A DNA stretch of 64,000 bases from Bombardia bombarda (Eukaryota; Ascomycota; Sordariomycetes; Sordariales; Lasiosphaeriaceae). Positions 35,648 through 48,800 of this stretch are shown here, piece after piece; position 1 is the first letter of the stretch, and every line of letters starts with the position of its first letter. The notes beneath the pieces are model-generated. The model was not told the origin of the DNA, made no database searches, and worked only from the letters and a program-made list of their open reading frames with translations. A program made the position numbers and the translations under genes. Location: the NCBI GenBank assembly GCA_030512295.1, contig JAULSR010000001.1:1736001-1800000 (forward strand), given 5' to 3'.

Positions 35648-38583
35648 ATGGCGCCCCAACGATTCGCAAGCGTGCGCCACAAGACAAGGCCGGCGGCACG
35701 ACTTGCCCCGTTCCGAGACGACTCTGGCCTGGTTGCATTCCGTTATGAGCAGACGAAGCAGGCCGAGCTGCCAATCCCACTTCCTCCACCTCGAAATCCC
35801 CAGCGAGGAACACGTCCTCATTCCACGCTCGCCTCCGGAGCCCCCGTCGTCGTAGTCCCTCCCTCAGTTCCTCCACCACAGGAGCAGCATCCCCTGTTCC
35901 GTACACAATCGGAGTCCCCTTCACAAAGCGACGAGTGGAAGAGAGACTCGTGCGTGGCAACATCTTCGCCCTCGGCTACAATCCGAGAGGAGTCAGTTAA
36001 GGATTTTGTCTTCGAGAAAGTCCAAGGCGAGATCGTCGACGCATCTTCTCTGTACTCGGTCGATGAGCAAAGCCTCGGCGGGAGCTCGTCTCTAAGTGCA
36101 TCTCCTCGTCCGGCGCCTCTCAGGCTTTCTACGAGCCCGCCGCGCTGCCCTAGGTCTCCAGAGACCACGACAAGCTCGCTCCAGGAATCGACACCACCAG
36201 CATCCCCTACACGGGCGGCTTCGCTCACTAAGAAGCTCAGTAAAACATTTAGCCTGCGGTCGGTGGGGACAAAACGGTTGCGGAAGAAGACTTTTAGCGA
36301 GGACGCGGCTGCAACCCCAGAGTCACCTCCCGAGGCTGTGCGGGGCTCGCCCAAGTCCCCCAAGTCACCCCGGTTTTCCCCACGTCTGACAGGTCTAACC
36401 ACAGGGCTAACAGCACTGTCCTTGATCGGAAAAGGACGTGGCTCTCCCACAACCCAGCCAGCAGAGATGGATTTTGTTCCCATCACCACCCTCATACCAG
36501 AGGACAGTCTCTGGGACGATTTTGGCGACTTGTCTTTTTCCAAGCGAGGAAGCATCATGTTTGGCGGTCGAAACGACCCGTTCTCGTTAGCCGCCGCTGG
36601 CCCACCAGCAGGGGCAGGCGACGAGCTGGCCGCAAGCGCGGCTGGCGCTGGCGCTGGCGAATGCCCTACAGGGGTCATGCTGGGCGGCGACGCGACGAGC
36701 GACAAAGCACGCGTATCGACGATGAATGAAGACTCACCATCTATCCCCAGCATTCGCGTCATGTCGATGGACTTAGAGAGGGAATCACAAAAGGTGAGAT
36801 CGCTCTATGAATCCGGCGATGGCCTGAACTGGCAGGAGGGGGGCCTTGTCTCGTTGAATGAGCGCCTCAAACCTACTGAGGAGGTCCCGTCAGACGAGGA
36901 AGAGAGTGCTGTGTACGGTTTCCTTTGATTCTCTCCGCAGGTGGATTGATCGTCCGATACTAACTATCATTTTGCCTCCGTCCTAGTTTTTCTCCTCGAT
37001 CAAAACCTCCATTAAACGACCGAGCTTCCACGCCTACGCTAGCCATCACTACGCCACCGTCGGCCAGTTCTTCATCGCAACGAGGTAGTCAAGTGCGGAA
37101 GGACTATGAGCGGGCTGGTGGTTTGGAGGATTGGGAGGATGTCGAAGGCGCCGATGTCGATCGGTACGGGTTCATTAATCAGAGGACGCCTGGGTCGGGA
37201 TCCGAGACCCCTGAATTGAGGTCATCGCAACTCTCGCCCAGGAGGAGAAATGTTTTGACAAAACGGCCGGGCTCAGCTTATTCTGCGTCGCCACTCGGCA
37301 GCCATTTGCGCCCACCAGATAGGAAGGTGTCGACGCGGTCGTTGAATACGTTCGCATCCGAATACTCAACTACGTCGCGACGGTCAGCGCGGTCATCGAT
37401 TCGTTCCGCGACAAATCACTTGCCGCATAATAGAGACCGAAGATGGATGGACGAGGCTGGGGACATGCTTGCGCTACAACCTGGCCTGGCAGATATCGAG
37501 GAGGATAAAAAGACGGGGAAAGCAGCAGAAGCGCAAAAGCGCAAAGAGCTGGAACGAACAGAGAAATGGAGGAAAATGGCCAAGGTTGTCAACAAGGGAC
37601 AGGTTGGTCAAGGCATGGAGTTCGAGTTCGACACCAAGAACCCGAAATTAATTGAGCGGACCTGGAAGGGCATACCTGACTGTTGGCGTGCGGCCGCCTG
37701 GCATTCATTCCTATCAGCAAGCGCAAAGTCTCACAAGAGCACCGAGACAGACGAGCACCTCATGGCCGAGTTCCGGAGGCTGCAAGAGTTGGCGTCCACG
37801 GACGATGTGCAAATAGACCTTGACGTGCCCAGGACTATCAACAGGCACATCATGTTTCGAAAACGCTATCGTGGTGGGCAGCGCCTGCTATTCCGGGTGC
37901 TTCACGCCATATCGCTCTACTTCCCCGGAACAGGCTACGTGCAGGGCATGGCTTCGCTGGCAGCTACCTTGCTGTGTTATTACGACGAGGAGAGGTGCTT
38001 TGTGATGATGGTTCGGCTGTGGAGGTACCGAGGCCTCGAAATACTGTACCAGCCCGGCTTTGGGGGTCTGATGGGCGCGCTGGAGGACCTGGAGAAGCGC
38101 TGGCTGGCTGGGAATGTGGCAGACAAGCTCGTAAGTCTTCACCGACTCAACTTCACTGGTCCTGGTGTAACATACTGACAATATTTCTTCTAGACTGAGC
38201 TTGCGATCGATTCGACGGCGTATGGTACCCGATGGTATTTGACGCTGTTCAATCTATCGATCCCCTTCCCGGCGCAACTTCGGGTCTGGGATGTCTTCAT
38301 GCTTCTTGGCGACTGTTCCCCTGAACCCGTGGGTCCATCTCCGGAAGCCACCAGTCAGACCAAGGAGGGCACTGGGTCGGTTGCACCGAGGGGTCTCGAC
38401 ATACTCCATGCGACCAGTGCAGCGCTGATACAGGCACTTAGTGAGGTGCTACTGGATTCTGACTTTGAGAATGCCATGAAGGCGCTCACGTCGTGGGTCC
38501 CCATCAAGGACGAGGAACTTCTAATGAAGGTCACGCGGGCCGAGTGGAGGCAGCACCAGAGCAAGAAAAGAGAAAAGGCCTAG
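35648..38583 (+). CDS. TBC-domain Rab GTPase-activating protein, three exons
   Basis: Predicted GAP that switches off a Rab GTPase in membrane traffic; the target Rab is unknown. Exons 35648-36912, 36987-38130 and 38194-38583 join to 932 residues. The start ATG has a good context (GCCATGGCG). Intron 1 uses GTACGG with a perfect TACTAAC branch near 36959 and ends in CCTAG at 36986. Intron 2 is GTAAGT...TCTAG. The first 600 residues are Ser/Pro-rich and probably disordered, with many SP sites suited to phosphorylation. The TBC domain covers about 640-870: WKGIPDCWRAAAWHSFL, then the arginine finger in DLDVPRTINRH (about 702) and the glutamine finger in TGYVQGMASLAA (about 740). Both catalytic residues are present, so it should be active. 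It ends with a Lys-rich tail soon after FPAQLRVWDVFMLLGD and a final helical segment. Confidence 0.92.
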
Positions 38584-39713
38584 CGGGCACTCCAGCGATC
38601 TCGGTCATCTCGTGTGCAACGGGTCTCGTCTGGCCCGTAAAGTGTGCGGTTTGGGTGCTTCTTTACCTTTTTACCAGGTTATGGACACGGCAGTCTCGGA
38701 GGATTTCCTTTGTTTCTTTGCTTTCCTGGTCAGGTCCGGTTTGGTCTTGCGTATTTCTGAGAAGGAGCGTTTCACTTTACTTGGCTAGTCAGCAAAACAT
38801 GCAGACTGCCACCCCACCGCCCTCGGCAGGCACACTGCTGTTCCCTTTGTCGTGTTCTTTTCTTCTTGTCTTTTTTTTGCTTTCTTTGGCGCACGATGGG
38901 GGTGGTCTCTGGGCCGGCTGGCTGGCTGGTAGTGGAGAGCGGACGGACCCCAGGATGCGTTGCTTTCGAGTTTGGCTTTCATGACTTGACATGTACGACA
39001 GACATGTAGTTGATACCCCCCTTCTTTTCTTCTTCTCCAATGGTCGAGTTACTAAAAAAGTTCGGAGCCGTTTGTTTTTTTGTGGATAGGGACGGACGGA
39101 CATACTTGGGGATGGCGAGGTTGTGTGAGGAGAGGAGGTGTGATGGAATTTAAGAGGCGACTCTACCTACCTACATACCTGCCCTCTTACTTACCAGGGT
39201 ACAATACATACCTACCACCTTATTACCTTTGGCAGAGTTTTATGATTACTAGAAGTACATAGCTTAGTTTTGATATTCGTAATTCACAATATCTATATAC
39301 CAAAAGAAAGAAAGGAGTGTCTAGGTTGTGATTAAAGGCATGGCAGTTTCAGTCAGTTTAGAAGTGCGCGCCCTTGGTCATTCTTGTTCATTTGCTTCAT
39401 CTCGTTTTCGCTACTTGTCATTTGATAGTGCCTATTTTTTCTGTGTTAGTTTAATGGGTGTAATGGTTTGTTGATGAACCCCTTTTAAACGAACAACAAC
39501 GTTTCTTTATCCTCTCATACCACGCACCCGTGATCTGTCTGCTCTTAATACGATACAAAAAAGGAAGTACCTTAGATAGAACAGGACCGCCGTGCATTTA
39601 TATAGATACAGGACAATACCTTGGCACACATTTTTTGCAAATTATGATCATGATAATCACCATTGGACAATCACACAACCCTAATATAAGGGCCTGGACA
39701 ACTAATATCTCGC
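38584..39713. other. Intergenic region between the TBC gene and 5S rRNA
   Basis: It contains the TBC gene's 3' flank with T-rich and TACC-rich stretches near 39165-39220. No gene is recognised. A TATA-like ATATAAG at 39684-39690 lies about 25-30 bases before the 5S start. Confidence 0.45.
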
Positions 39714-39832
39714 ACATACGACCATACCCACTTGAGAACTCGGCATCCCGTCCGCTCTGCCCTAGATAAGCAAGTGAGGGCCAGACTAGTAGTTGGGTCG
39801 GTGACGACCAGCGAATCCCTGGTGTTGTATGT
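39714..39832 (+). rRNA. 5S ribosomal RNA
   Basis: A 119-nt 5S rRNA gene read directly from its conserved sequence and pairing. The ends ACATAC and GTATGT pair as helix I. CCC/ACTTG pairs with CAAGT/GGG around a two-base bulge (helix II). GGCA pairs with TGCC around the loop that includes CCGTCCGC (helix III). CCAG...CTGG and GGTCG-GTGA-CGACC form the second arm. The near-invariant phrases TAGTAGTTGGG and CCAGCGAATCCC are present. A TATA-like element lies at about -30, and T-runs just after the 3' end (39832-39835, 39842-39847) suit RNA polymerase III termination. Dispersed 5S genes are typical of filamentous ascomycetes. This copy differs from the Sordariomycete type I remember at paired positions on both sides of helices II and III, so folding is kept. 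Confidence 0.95.
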
Positions 39833-42800
39833 TTTGTCTCCTTTTTTGTCGAGTTCTGTGTGTCTCCGCTCTTGTCTGTTTGTTGTGTCTTGTTTTTTTT
39901 TTACATAAATGAGGCTTTGATACATTTAGAATTACTGCTTTTTCCATCTCCTAAAGACTGAGTATGTAAGTAAGGGGCAAGTCAGGTAGGTTAAACGAAA
40001 GAAAACGGAACTGGGGAAAAAGGGAGGACATGCCTTTCCAATCCCTTTGCCCCTAAGAAGTGACGACGCGATATTTCTTCGGCAGCAGCATCCGAACATT
40101 GCTCACCGGACTCGGGGCCGCTCAAGTGTCGTACGATTCACTATTCCATTTCTCGTTGCCAACCACCCCTTTTGATCATTCATACCCTTGTGGCCTCTTA
40201 CCGAGCCTGTAGGGGCGGATACTCACCCGGATCATAGTCTCCTTACCTAGGTGCTGTCTACCCATCACCTATCTCATTTCCCATTCTCGCCATCACCATA
40301 CAGCTGAAACGCCGGCACACAAGCAGGATATTATCTGGCCTCATCCTTCTTCATTTTCTTGATTTCAGCCAGTTGTAGACTTCGTTCTGGTTTATTTCTT
40401 CCTCTTTGCACACACCCATTGCCCAGCCTTTCCCTCCCCATCGCTGTATATACATACGTAGACATACATACATATACACAAAAGATAGATGAACTGAAAT
40501 AACGATGACGATACATGCAATTCGCACCATCATACTGTCTGCAAAGCCCACGGCTAGCCAGCCTGCCCATCCTGGCTGCCTCCCTCCGTGCATATACTGA
40601 CGTCTCTGTAACGTAATCCATGTTCGTTCTTACTGGTTGCTTACTGACTGACTGATTGACTAACGTGGTACATAAGATATACCTAGGTTACTCAAGATTG
40701 AGCCGACCAGTGAGAACAAGGTGATGTGCGAGAAAATTCCCACCACATCCTTTTTGCTCCCTCCTCCGAGGTTAATAACAACATCGGGAAAATGACGCTT
40801 GTCACACACACCCACACATACACATTGATTGGCCTTAAACTACTACCACCAACCAACACCAACAGCAACCGTCCAACCAACCTACCCACACACACGTAGC
40901 TTTGCTGCGATGTGGTGTCCTTCTGTCTGTCTGTCTGTTCCTATACGTCCGTCCATATGTGTGTGTACAGTAAGTACACTTATGCACCGTACTGTACTTT
41001 AATGAACTACTCGCTCACTTTGAAACAGGGCCCAGACGAGACTGGACCAAGAGTTCAATTAGGTAGGTAGGTAGGCAGGTAACCAGTAACGGCCTCGCAG
41101 TAGCACGCACACACGCACAGATGACCTGCCCTGCAGAACGATTACTGCCTCGCTGGACGAGGACGAGAATGGTCGTCCGTCTGTAGAAAAGGATGATCAA
41201 TCGGGTTCTGCTGTCTACTTACATATAGGAAAGGAAGAAGACTAGAAGTCATAAAGCCTGCAATAACCACCGGGTGTGGCTGTCCCTGACTGTCGCGTTG
41301 CTTTGTTGAATGTATGTACCTAGGTAGTACTTAGGTTATAGGTGTGCATACTAATCTAGGTAGCCAACCAACTTGGCCCCTCAAGCACGTATTTATAAGC
41401 AACACGGCTCCTCACCCTACTGTTATGTTCTTGTCTGGTCTGTCTCTTTCTCCCAGTTAGTTGGTCACTTAGTCAGTCCGCCCCTCTTTATACCCTGTTT
41501 TGATGGATGGCATCGGACGGCTACCTAAGGTAGCTTAGCTGACAGAGAACCAACTCGAGATCAAGGAAAGAGCCGCCATCTTTCTTGTTTTTGGATTCTG
41601 GTAATAGTCAGTATTCCTGATCGGTCTCGAACGCGTGCGTGCGTGCGTGCTTGCCCACACCCACATCTACCCCCTGGCTTGTCCGTACGTACGTAGCTTA
41701 TTGTCGGTAACAGGCACACAACCACACACACTCACGCACTTACACAGACGTGAGCCATTGTTGGCACATCCATCATATAAGCCGTATAGCCGTATTCGGC
41801 GGAGCGAGAATCCCCCGCCTCCATCCCCAATCTGAATACAGCCCGACGTAGGTAATACAATGCAGCACAGCACAGCACAGCACAGCACAGCACAGCACAG
41901 CACAGCACAGCACAGCACAGCACAGCACAGCACAGCACAGCACAGCACAGCACAGCACAGCACAACCAAGCCACAAAGATAGAGACGGATGATGCCGTCT
42001 ATACACAGTACAACTATCCGGTACCTTAGGTATCTTACTCAGGCTCGCCGGTCATTGGCCCGAAGTCCGAGATGCTCTACTTACCCATCCCAACAAACAG
42101 CAGGGGTTCAGGTAGCGTATATCATCAATATGATGTGATGTGTGGGTGTGTGTGTGGTGCGTGCGCGCCTTGTTTAGCTGAAACTCCCTAACTGTGTAAA
42201 CTACGGCCGCTCATTAAAATGACAAGCAGCAGCTTACGTGTCGTCGGGTCAGTCCCGCCATCATAATCTTCTTGTTCGTCCGTCTTGTTCAAACTCACAA
42301 GGCAAGGACCTTGCTTGCATCTTTCTTCTCAAGCATTTCCCAAAAGAGATGGCGTCGGGAACGCTTACCGGTTCTGGTTAGAAGATGCGCGGCCGGGGAG
42401 GACGAGAGGTGTGGCCCTGTGGATGACAGGGGTGAAGGGGAGGGGAAGCATGATGAGGGAATGGTGGAGGAGGGGAAGGGTTTTTTCGAATCGACATGTC
42501 CAGGTAAGAAAAGCAATACCATGTTTGGTCTCGCGCGGGCATAATCGCAATCGGTTCCAGACTTTGCACATCTATGGTATTGGGAAGTAGTGCTTGATAT
42601 CATTAGTACCAACAGTAGTAGCAGCAGCCAGCCAGCCAGCCTGTCAGCCAAAAGTCTAGCAGCTTCACTGGATCTAGTGTAGTAGCAGGTAGTAGCAACC
42701 TACAGCTTCTCCTGCCTTGCCCCTGGATGGATTGTTGGATCCGGTCCGCGGGTGGGCTCCGCTCCCAAAGGTGGGTGGGCGGTAACTAAACGGTGGTACG

Positions 42801-45800
42801 CTATGGTATGGTGCGGACGCCGGCCGATGTAACTCGACCTTTTCTCATGGTAGCTTGTCAGATTTGTTGATTGGGTCTGCAAAGGATTGGACGGAGGCAG
42901 GGGGGAACCTAACAGCCACGACGGGAAGGGGACGACGAACGAACGACACAGAAGGCACGGATCCCAAGACAGAACGACAAGTTCAAAGTCTGTTGTCTCC
43001 ATCATCTGTGTCATACAGAAGGAAGCAAGCACAATGGTTCAACAGGTCGAAAATGAAAATTCCCGGTGCGGCGTTCTGTGCTTTGTCGATCTCTTGGGTC
43101 TCCCCGCCCCCCGCTCCGGGGCGTTGCGCCTGGAGATCTTCGCTCCGAACCAAATGTCAAAACTGGTAATCTGCCTTGTTGAATCAAGATTCAAAACGCC
43201 CCTTAACCCCTCCCCCTCCCGTCTGGGAACGACTGGCAGGACGACTAGGTAAAAACTCCATTGTAACTCGATTATTGGTTATTCGTACTTGCCGGCTGAC
43301 CAGCTGGCTCATTTTCGTCAACCTTCGGCTCTGTCTCCTCTCTTCTCCGTCTCTCCCTCCCGTATATCCATAGCGTATGTACCTTTGTGCGCTCGGAGAT
43401 TAATCGCTGGAGTCGGGATGGGTCATCCCAAGCCACCGTCTCAGAAAACGAGACAGACATGTGCTCGACATCCAGGGTTCTAGAAGTAGCCTCGTAGCTT
43501 CCTTCCCGCGCTTTTTCAAGCTGGTAACTGGGTGACTGTCAGCAGCCAGAAGATTGTTGGTCTTGTCGCCCTGTACTAATTAACCGGTATACCTCTACCC
43601 ACGCGAGTGGTCTAGGCGCCGACACGCTACGCAACATGACGCTCGAGCTATCTTGGCTGCGTCTGCTATTTCCCATATGCAGCTTTCGGCCGCTTGAGCC
43701 AGTTTAGTGTCGTCGTAACCGTATTTTTCTCTGTTTCATCCAGTCCCGCCGCTCGTCACGTCGTGCTACACATCCCGTCTCCGTGTCTCCGTTCATCGGA
43801 AGTCCGACTTGTCCTTTCTGCTTCCGTCAGTGTATTCTTTTCTAGGAACTCTACTACAAACTCTGTGTAGTGACGATGCAGACGGTATGGCCCGGTGATA
43901 TTCGCCTTCTTTAGCATGCATCACGAGCCGGCGGTATGTACAGTTATTCGACAGACCATATCCAACTGGCATGCTCAGTTCTGCGAGGCTTAGCGGACGC
44001 GTACTAGGACGCCTGAGAGCGCAGAGACAGCAGTATCATCTCCTTCTCATTGGCGTCTGTCCAAGTGCTGCTTCTGAAGTTGTGAACATGAATAGCCATG
44101 TCCACAAGCGAAAGCGATGCACCTCCGGTTAGCTCAACCTGCATGGTGTCGATCGTATGTATGCATGCGCCACGGTTGAGAAAGCCTTGCTTGGGGCTGG
44201 CAAGCAATTGTATACAGTCCGTATACAGCACAATCCGCGATAACGTCACTGACCGTGGTTGATTTGATTGGGTGGCAACAGCGACCAGTAACTCGAGAGA
44301 ATGTACATCTTCGAGTGTTTTTCTAGTGGTCCAATTCTAGTAAGATTTGGCCTTCGACGGGAATCGAATGAACTAGCCAACTGGCTTCTTTCGATGTCGA
44401 GATATGAAGTATCATCCAACGTTAGTCCAACCATGACGACAATGGTCCATATGGCACCCTTCCTGAGATGGCTGGGCAAACCCATTTTTTTTTTAACTCT
44501 TCATTGATTGAAGTGTCTGGCGAGTCCATGGGCTCTGAGTTGATTGTTCTGAATGCAAGGGATCCGTGAAGGCTGGTGGATGAGACATCGGGTTGGAGAA
44601 CCTTGACCAAACGGTCAGGCCGCTCATCATGATATGTGGCCCCGTGAGAACCCCGCGACTGGAAATTGTAGACCAATCGCTGTCTCCTTTTGCGTTTTCG
44701 GCCTTGGGCTTTTGGCACGGCCTATGCAACCACCATGGGATGGGCATCATGGTACCCCTCAAGGGTGTGTGCTGATCTGCCAACAAATCCCCAAGCTTCA
44801 GCCGTTTTCGTCACTGCCTCGTGCTTACTTACATGCGGGTTGCGGCCGGGGAAACACGCTCCCAGTGTCCGGAAGGACAACAGAGGATATTCTCAACGTG
44901 CCCCACACGACGAATTGTCTCCATAGCGTGGGATGAGATGATGCTTATGGTGTAGTGAGTGTACTTCGTACACATGTAATTAGTAGTTAGACTGCTGTGT
45001 AGGGGTTGAGCGTGTGGGCTAGACCCATGCCCGAAAAGCCGCACAGTGTAACATCGCCCCGGATGAGCTTCTTTTTCAACGGTGGGCCGCAAGAAGTACT
45101 AGTGGATTGGTTTCAGATTGTCTTGGATACTTGGATTTGAGCAAGGGTTGTTGACCACTCATGTGAATGAACGCCACATCCATATGGGACCTCTTCTCCA
45201 CCACATAACTCACAAGCTGGGAATCGGGTGAGGGCTGAGTGGATGTTACTCAACGTCTTTGAGACCTGAGCACATATGAGTGTCAACTGGGATAATCTCT
45301 CTCGTCGTTGTTAAGTCCAGACTACATCAGCAGTGCGTAAGCTAGACGGTGAACAGCCGTTGTTCGTGCAGCTCCATGTTTAGTCTCCTTTGACCAAACG
45401 GTTGGCGGGCTGTTGACCTGATATGGGACCTATGTAACCACTATTGCATATTTAGTGTTCTGTGATAGCGAATGCTCTCAATTAACGATGCTGGAATATA
45501 CTCGGCTGCCAAGAGTCAGTTGGAGATCTCTGCTGGTTCATATCTAAGCACTCTATGTGGATTTCGACATCATTGTGCATGTACCACCTCCCTTCCACAG
45601 ATAGCCGTGGCAATTGTGAAAGTTGGGACACCACAAATCGCAGGTACACCAAGCTATCTGCGAACTGGCGGTGCAAAGGCCTCGTTGAGGGAAAGCAGAG
45701 GAGGTAGAACCACGTAATCCCGAGGATGCCGTATATTTGTTCAGACGATATCTGCAGATACCGGTTTCCCCAAGGCTTGCGACGCGCTACCGAGCATTTT

Positions 45801-48800
45801 GTTTACTGTCGCCAAAGGAGAGAGTGTCCAAGGAGTCATAAGGAAATTGCTATCGGGATTAGGACATGTCGACAGGCTCTGAGGCTTGCGGTTGGGGGCA
45901 AGCCGATTGGCAATATCTTTCCTGTGCATGGCACTGGATCGCGCCTCTGCTCTGAGACCAAGCTGTTCTGGGCTCGGAGCTTCCTGTGAACTCGGGACGT
46001 TTTCTCCACCTGCCGTGTCAATTGAAATTTTCGCTGTAGTTAAAAAGCCTTTCTCTGCAACTATATTGTCAGAAATGCCCTCTGATGGAAGCCATGTCGA
46101 ACCCGCATCACGGTATAGATGCTGAACTCACATATGGCCACTAAGAGGGGCTCTTCTAGAGGTTGCTTGTGCATTGGCGTTGAAAATGATGGAGAGCCAA
46201 CATTTTCTTGACGACATGGCTCTACATACTAAGGACCAAAATCCCTGATTAGCTTGATCGCAAGCGTTGAAAAGCGAGTTTTCTTGCCGTGCCACGGGGA
46301 GACGTTAGTTAGTTCCATTAGACGCTTCTGGTCGCGGTCAACGCAAGCACTCACATCGGATGGGCCTCTCCTATCCAGGCCGAAAGCACCAATGTCCTTG
46401 AAATGAGTAAGTGGCACTGGCATTCCGCATAGCCAGGTGCTTAGATGGGAGACTAAAGCTCATGCCACAAACGAAGCATCGGTAACGGTTTCCAGAAGGA
46501 GAGCAACAGCCGCCCGAGTAAAACAAACGGCTTTGCTCCTAGGGGTGGTTCTATGCGAGATTGGCCAAGAGTGACAGATGGAGCGTTGGCAATTACTGAA
46601 TGCAAAACCGCAAGCTCTCTCGTCTGTGCCTACTGCGAGTTCTAGCCCCTTGAATTCTCAGCAAGAGCTCTGATACACTTGGGTAGTTGGATGAGATTGG
46701 GCCCTACCTCGGGGATGGTGGACACTCAGATGCCGAAATAGGTGTTCGGAAGCCAGCCATGTCTCGATTAGCTATTTACAGCACGGGTGTCATCTGTAGC
46801 TGCTTGACTTCAAACTGGTTGTCGATGGCTGATCTCGAAAGAGCAATTGGCAAGGTTCGACTGGCATGATGGAGGTGGGTGGGCTTAGTCAAGGATGCGG
46901 AAAGCAACAAGGGGGGCTTCAAAGATGATGGCGTGAGGGTTGGACGTTGATGTTGAGGTCGGGTGAGTAAGAGCTGGGAGACCCAGACATCGAGTCCCTG
47001 TGTCCCGGTGACACTGCGGCAGTCTTGTTGAAGTTCGATCCAATAGAGGCTGTAGAATCCGATGCAGCTTCCACGAGCTTTGGGGTATGAATTCTTCCGA
47101 CCCACTGGCCGTGTCCCGCGCGCGCGTGTGTGTGTGTATGTGTGAGTGGATGGTGTAGGGGTTAGATGCAATGTAGGGAAGACAATTGGTGTGCAACACC
47201 TCGATGATGGCTGCATTCTGGGTTCATGCTTTCGATGCAGTTCAAAAAACGGAAGATCGCCCCTTCTATTTTCGACTCGTCTTCGTCCCAACCGGGGCAG
47301 CAGGCGGCTGCGGCAAGAGCTATCGAGCTAGGATAGCAGCGAGCTACGAAGGTACGTGCCTGCCCAGCCAATCAGCACAGGACCAGCACAGTCCTTCTGC
47401 CACACTTGGTGTGGCTGGCCATGCGAATCCCCCACCTCCAGGAAACCCTCTTCGTTCGGCATTGACGGTCAGACCACCTCACCACTTGTCCACCACCTGT
47501 TTGCACCTGAGCGTTGCCCACTGAGAGGCTGCGGAACCCCTGAGTACCACCACAGGTATGTACTGGCGCTGTTTGGCACGCAATTACCTTACATTCGCCA
47601 GACGCCGCCTGACACTGCGCGCCTGACGCCTTAAGCCACTCTGACAGGGCCATCCAAAGACCGAGCAACGTTTCCAGTACCTTAAAATAAACTCTGGTGG
47701 TGTTTGTTCTCACCCATGGTTTCCCAAGTCTGGTTGCGCATCATATCCCGAACCTGAGTTCGTCCCGGACTTTTTTCATGTCTTAGGTGACACCCGCTAT
47801 AGCCAAGTGCCGAGGACATCATTTAGCAGGTAAGGCAAGCAAGCCCGTACCTGAATGCATTGTCCTTTGCTCCTGCCTGATCTGATCCCTTTGCGAAATG
47901 TGGGCTTCCATGTTCGGCTTCGTTGCAGCAAAGTCCAACTGTAGCCCGTGGCTCCTTCCTCTGGACACTACCTAGGGCGGCCGCAGATTCTTGGTTCCGG
48001 CAGAAACGTAAAGGTACCTACCTTATACAGGTACCCAATGACTATTGCGACTGCCTGTGATCGATGGAAAGTGCAAGCGCGATCGGCCGCGGCTCTCCAC
48101 AGTTCAGCTGCTACTGTGTAGGTATTGCTCGATGCGGAAACAACACCTCACCCATCTATCCGCCCATCTGAGTCTAAGCTTTGGAAGGAAACTACGCCCT
48201 GCGACATCCTGCTATAGCTGTTAGCACCCATCTAAGGTTGGTAAGTACCTACCTAGTGTAAAACTCTTTTGGACTCGGGCTTTTTTTGATTTGTTCCCAA
48301 CTCTAAACTCGAACTTTGGACGACCTGCCCTGAGCTCCCAAACCTATTCAGGGAACCCGAACGTCGAATGCATTCATTACATTACTCGCACCATCAGGGG
48401 GTCCATCCCCTCCGTTGCCCTGTAACTCCACTGATGGCTCTTGCATGGATATCTCCGTGTTCTATCCATCACTGAGAGTTGTGAAATGCACAACGGCTCG
48501 CTCGGACTCAGTCAGAAACAGACGACCTCAACGATTGACATGGTCATTCTCGTAGAGAGATGGGGTTGTAAGTACAATGGCGGTATTGGATGTTGCCTGG
48601 GCCTTGCATGCACAGTGGCTCCGTCGAGGAAGCTACCTTACCTTGGCACTCTAGCCTCTAGATTCTAAACCCTCGACAAGGTACATGTACCTCACCTTAG
48701 ACGTCTGGTCTGCCGCCAGATCTGCCACGTTTGCCGGCCCAAGCCACTCACGCTCGAGCAGCCAACGATATCGGACACATTGGCGGGCCTCTCCAAGTCT

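Noticed and set aside
35818..36762. Minus-strand ORF of 314 codons
   Set aside because: It lies antisense to the first exon of the TBC gene, whose start context and splice junctions are convincing.
41667..42006. Minus-strand ORFs with repeated Cys-Cys-Ala-Val-Leu
   Set aside because: They are only the CAGCA pentanucleotide array read in three frames. The flanks have no coding signal.
44320..44375. Sequence resembling a tRNA T-loop (GGGAATCGAAT)
   Set aside because: The surrounding bases do not form the other tRNA stems.
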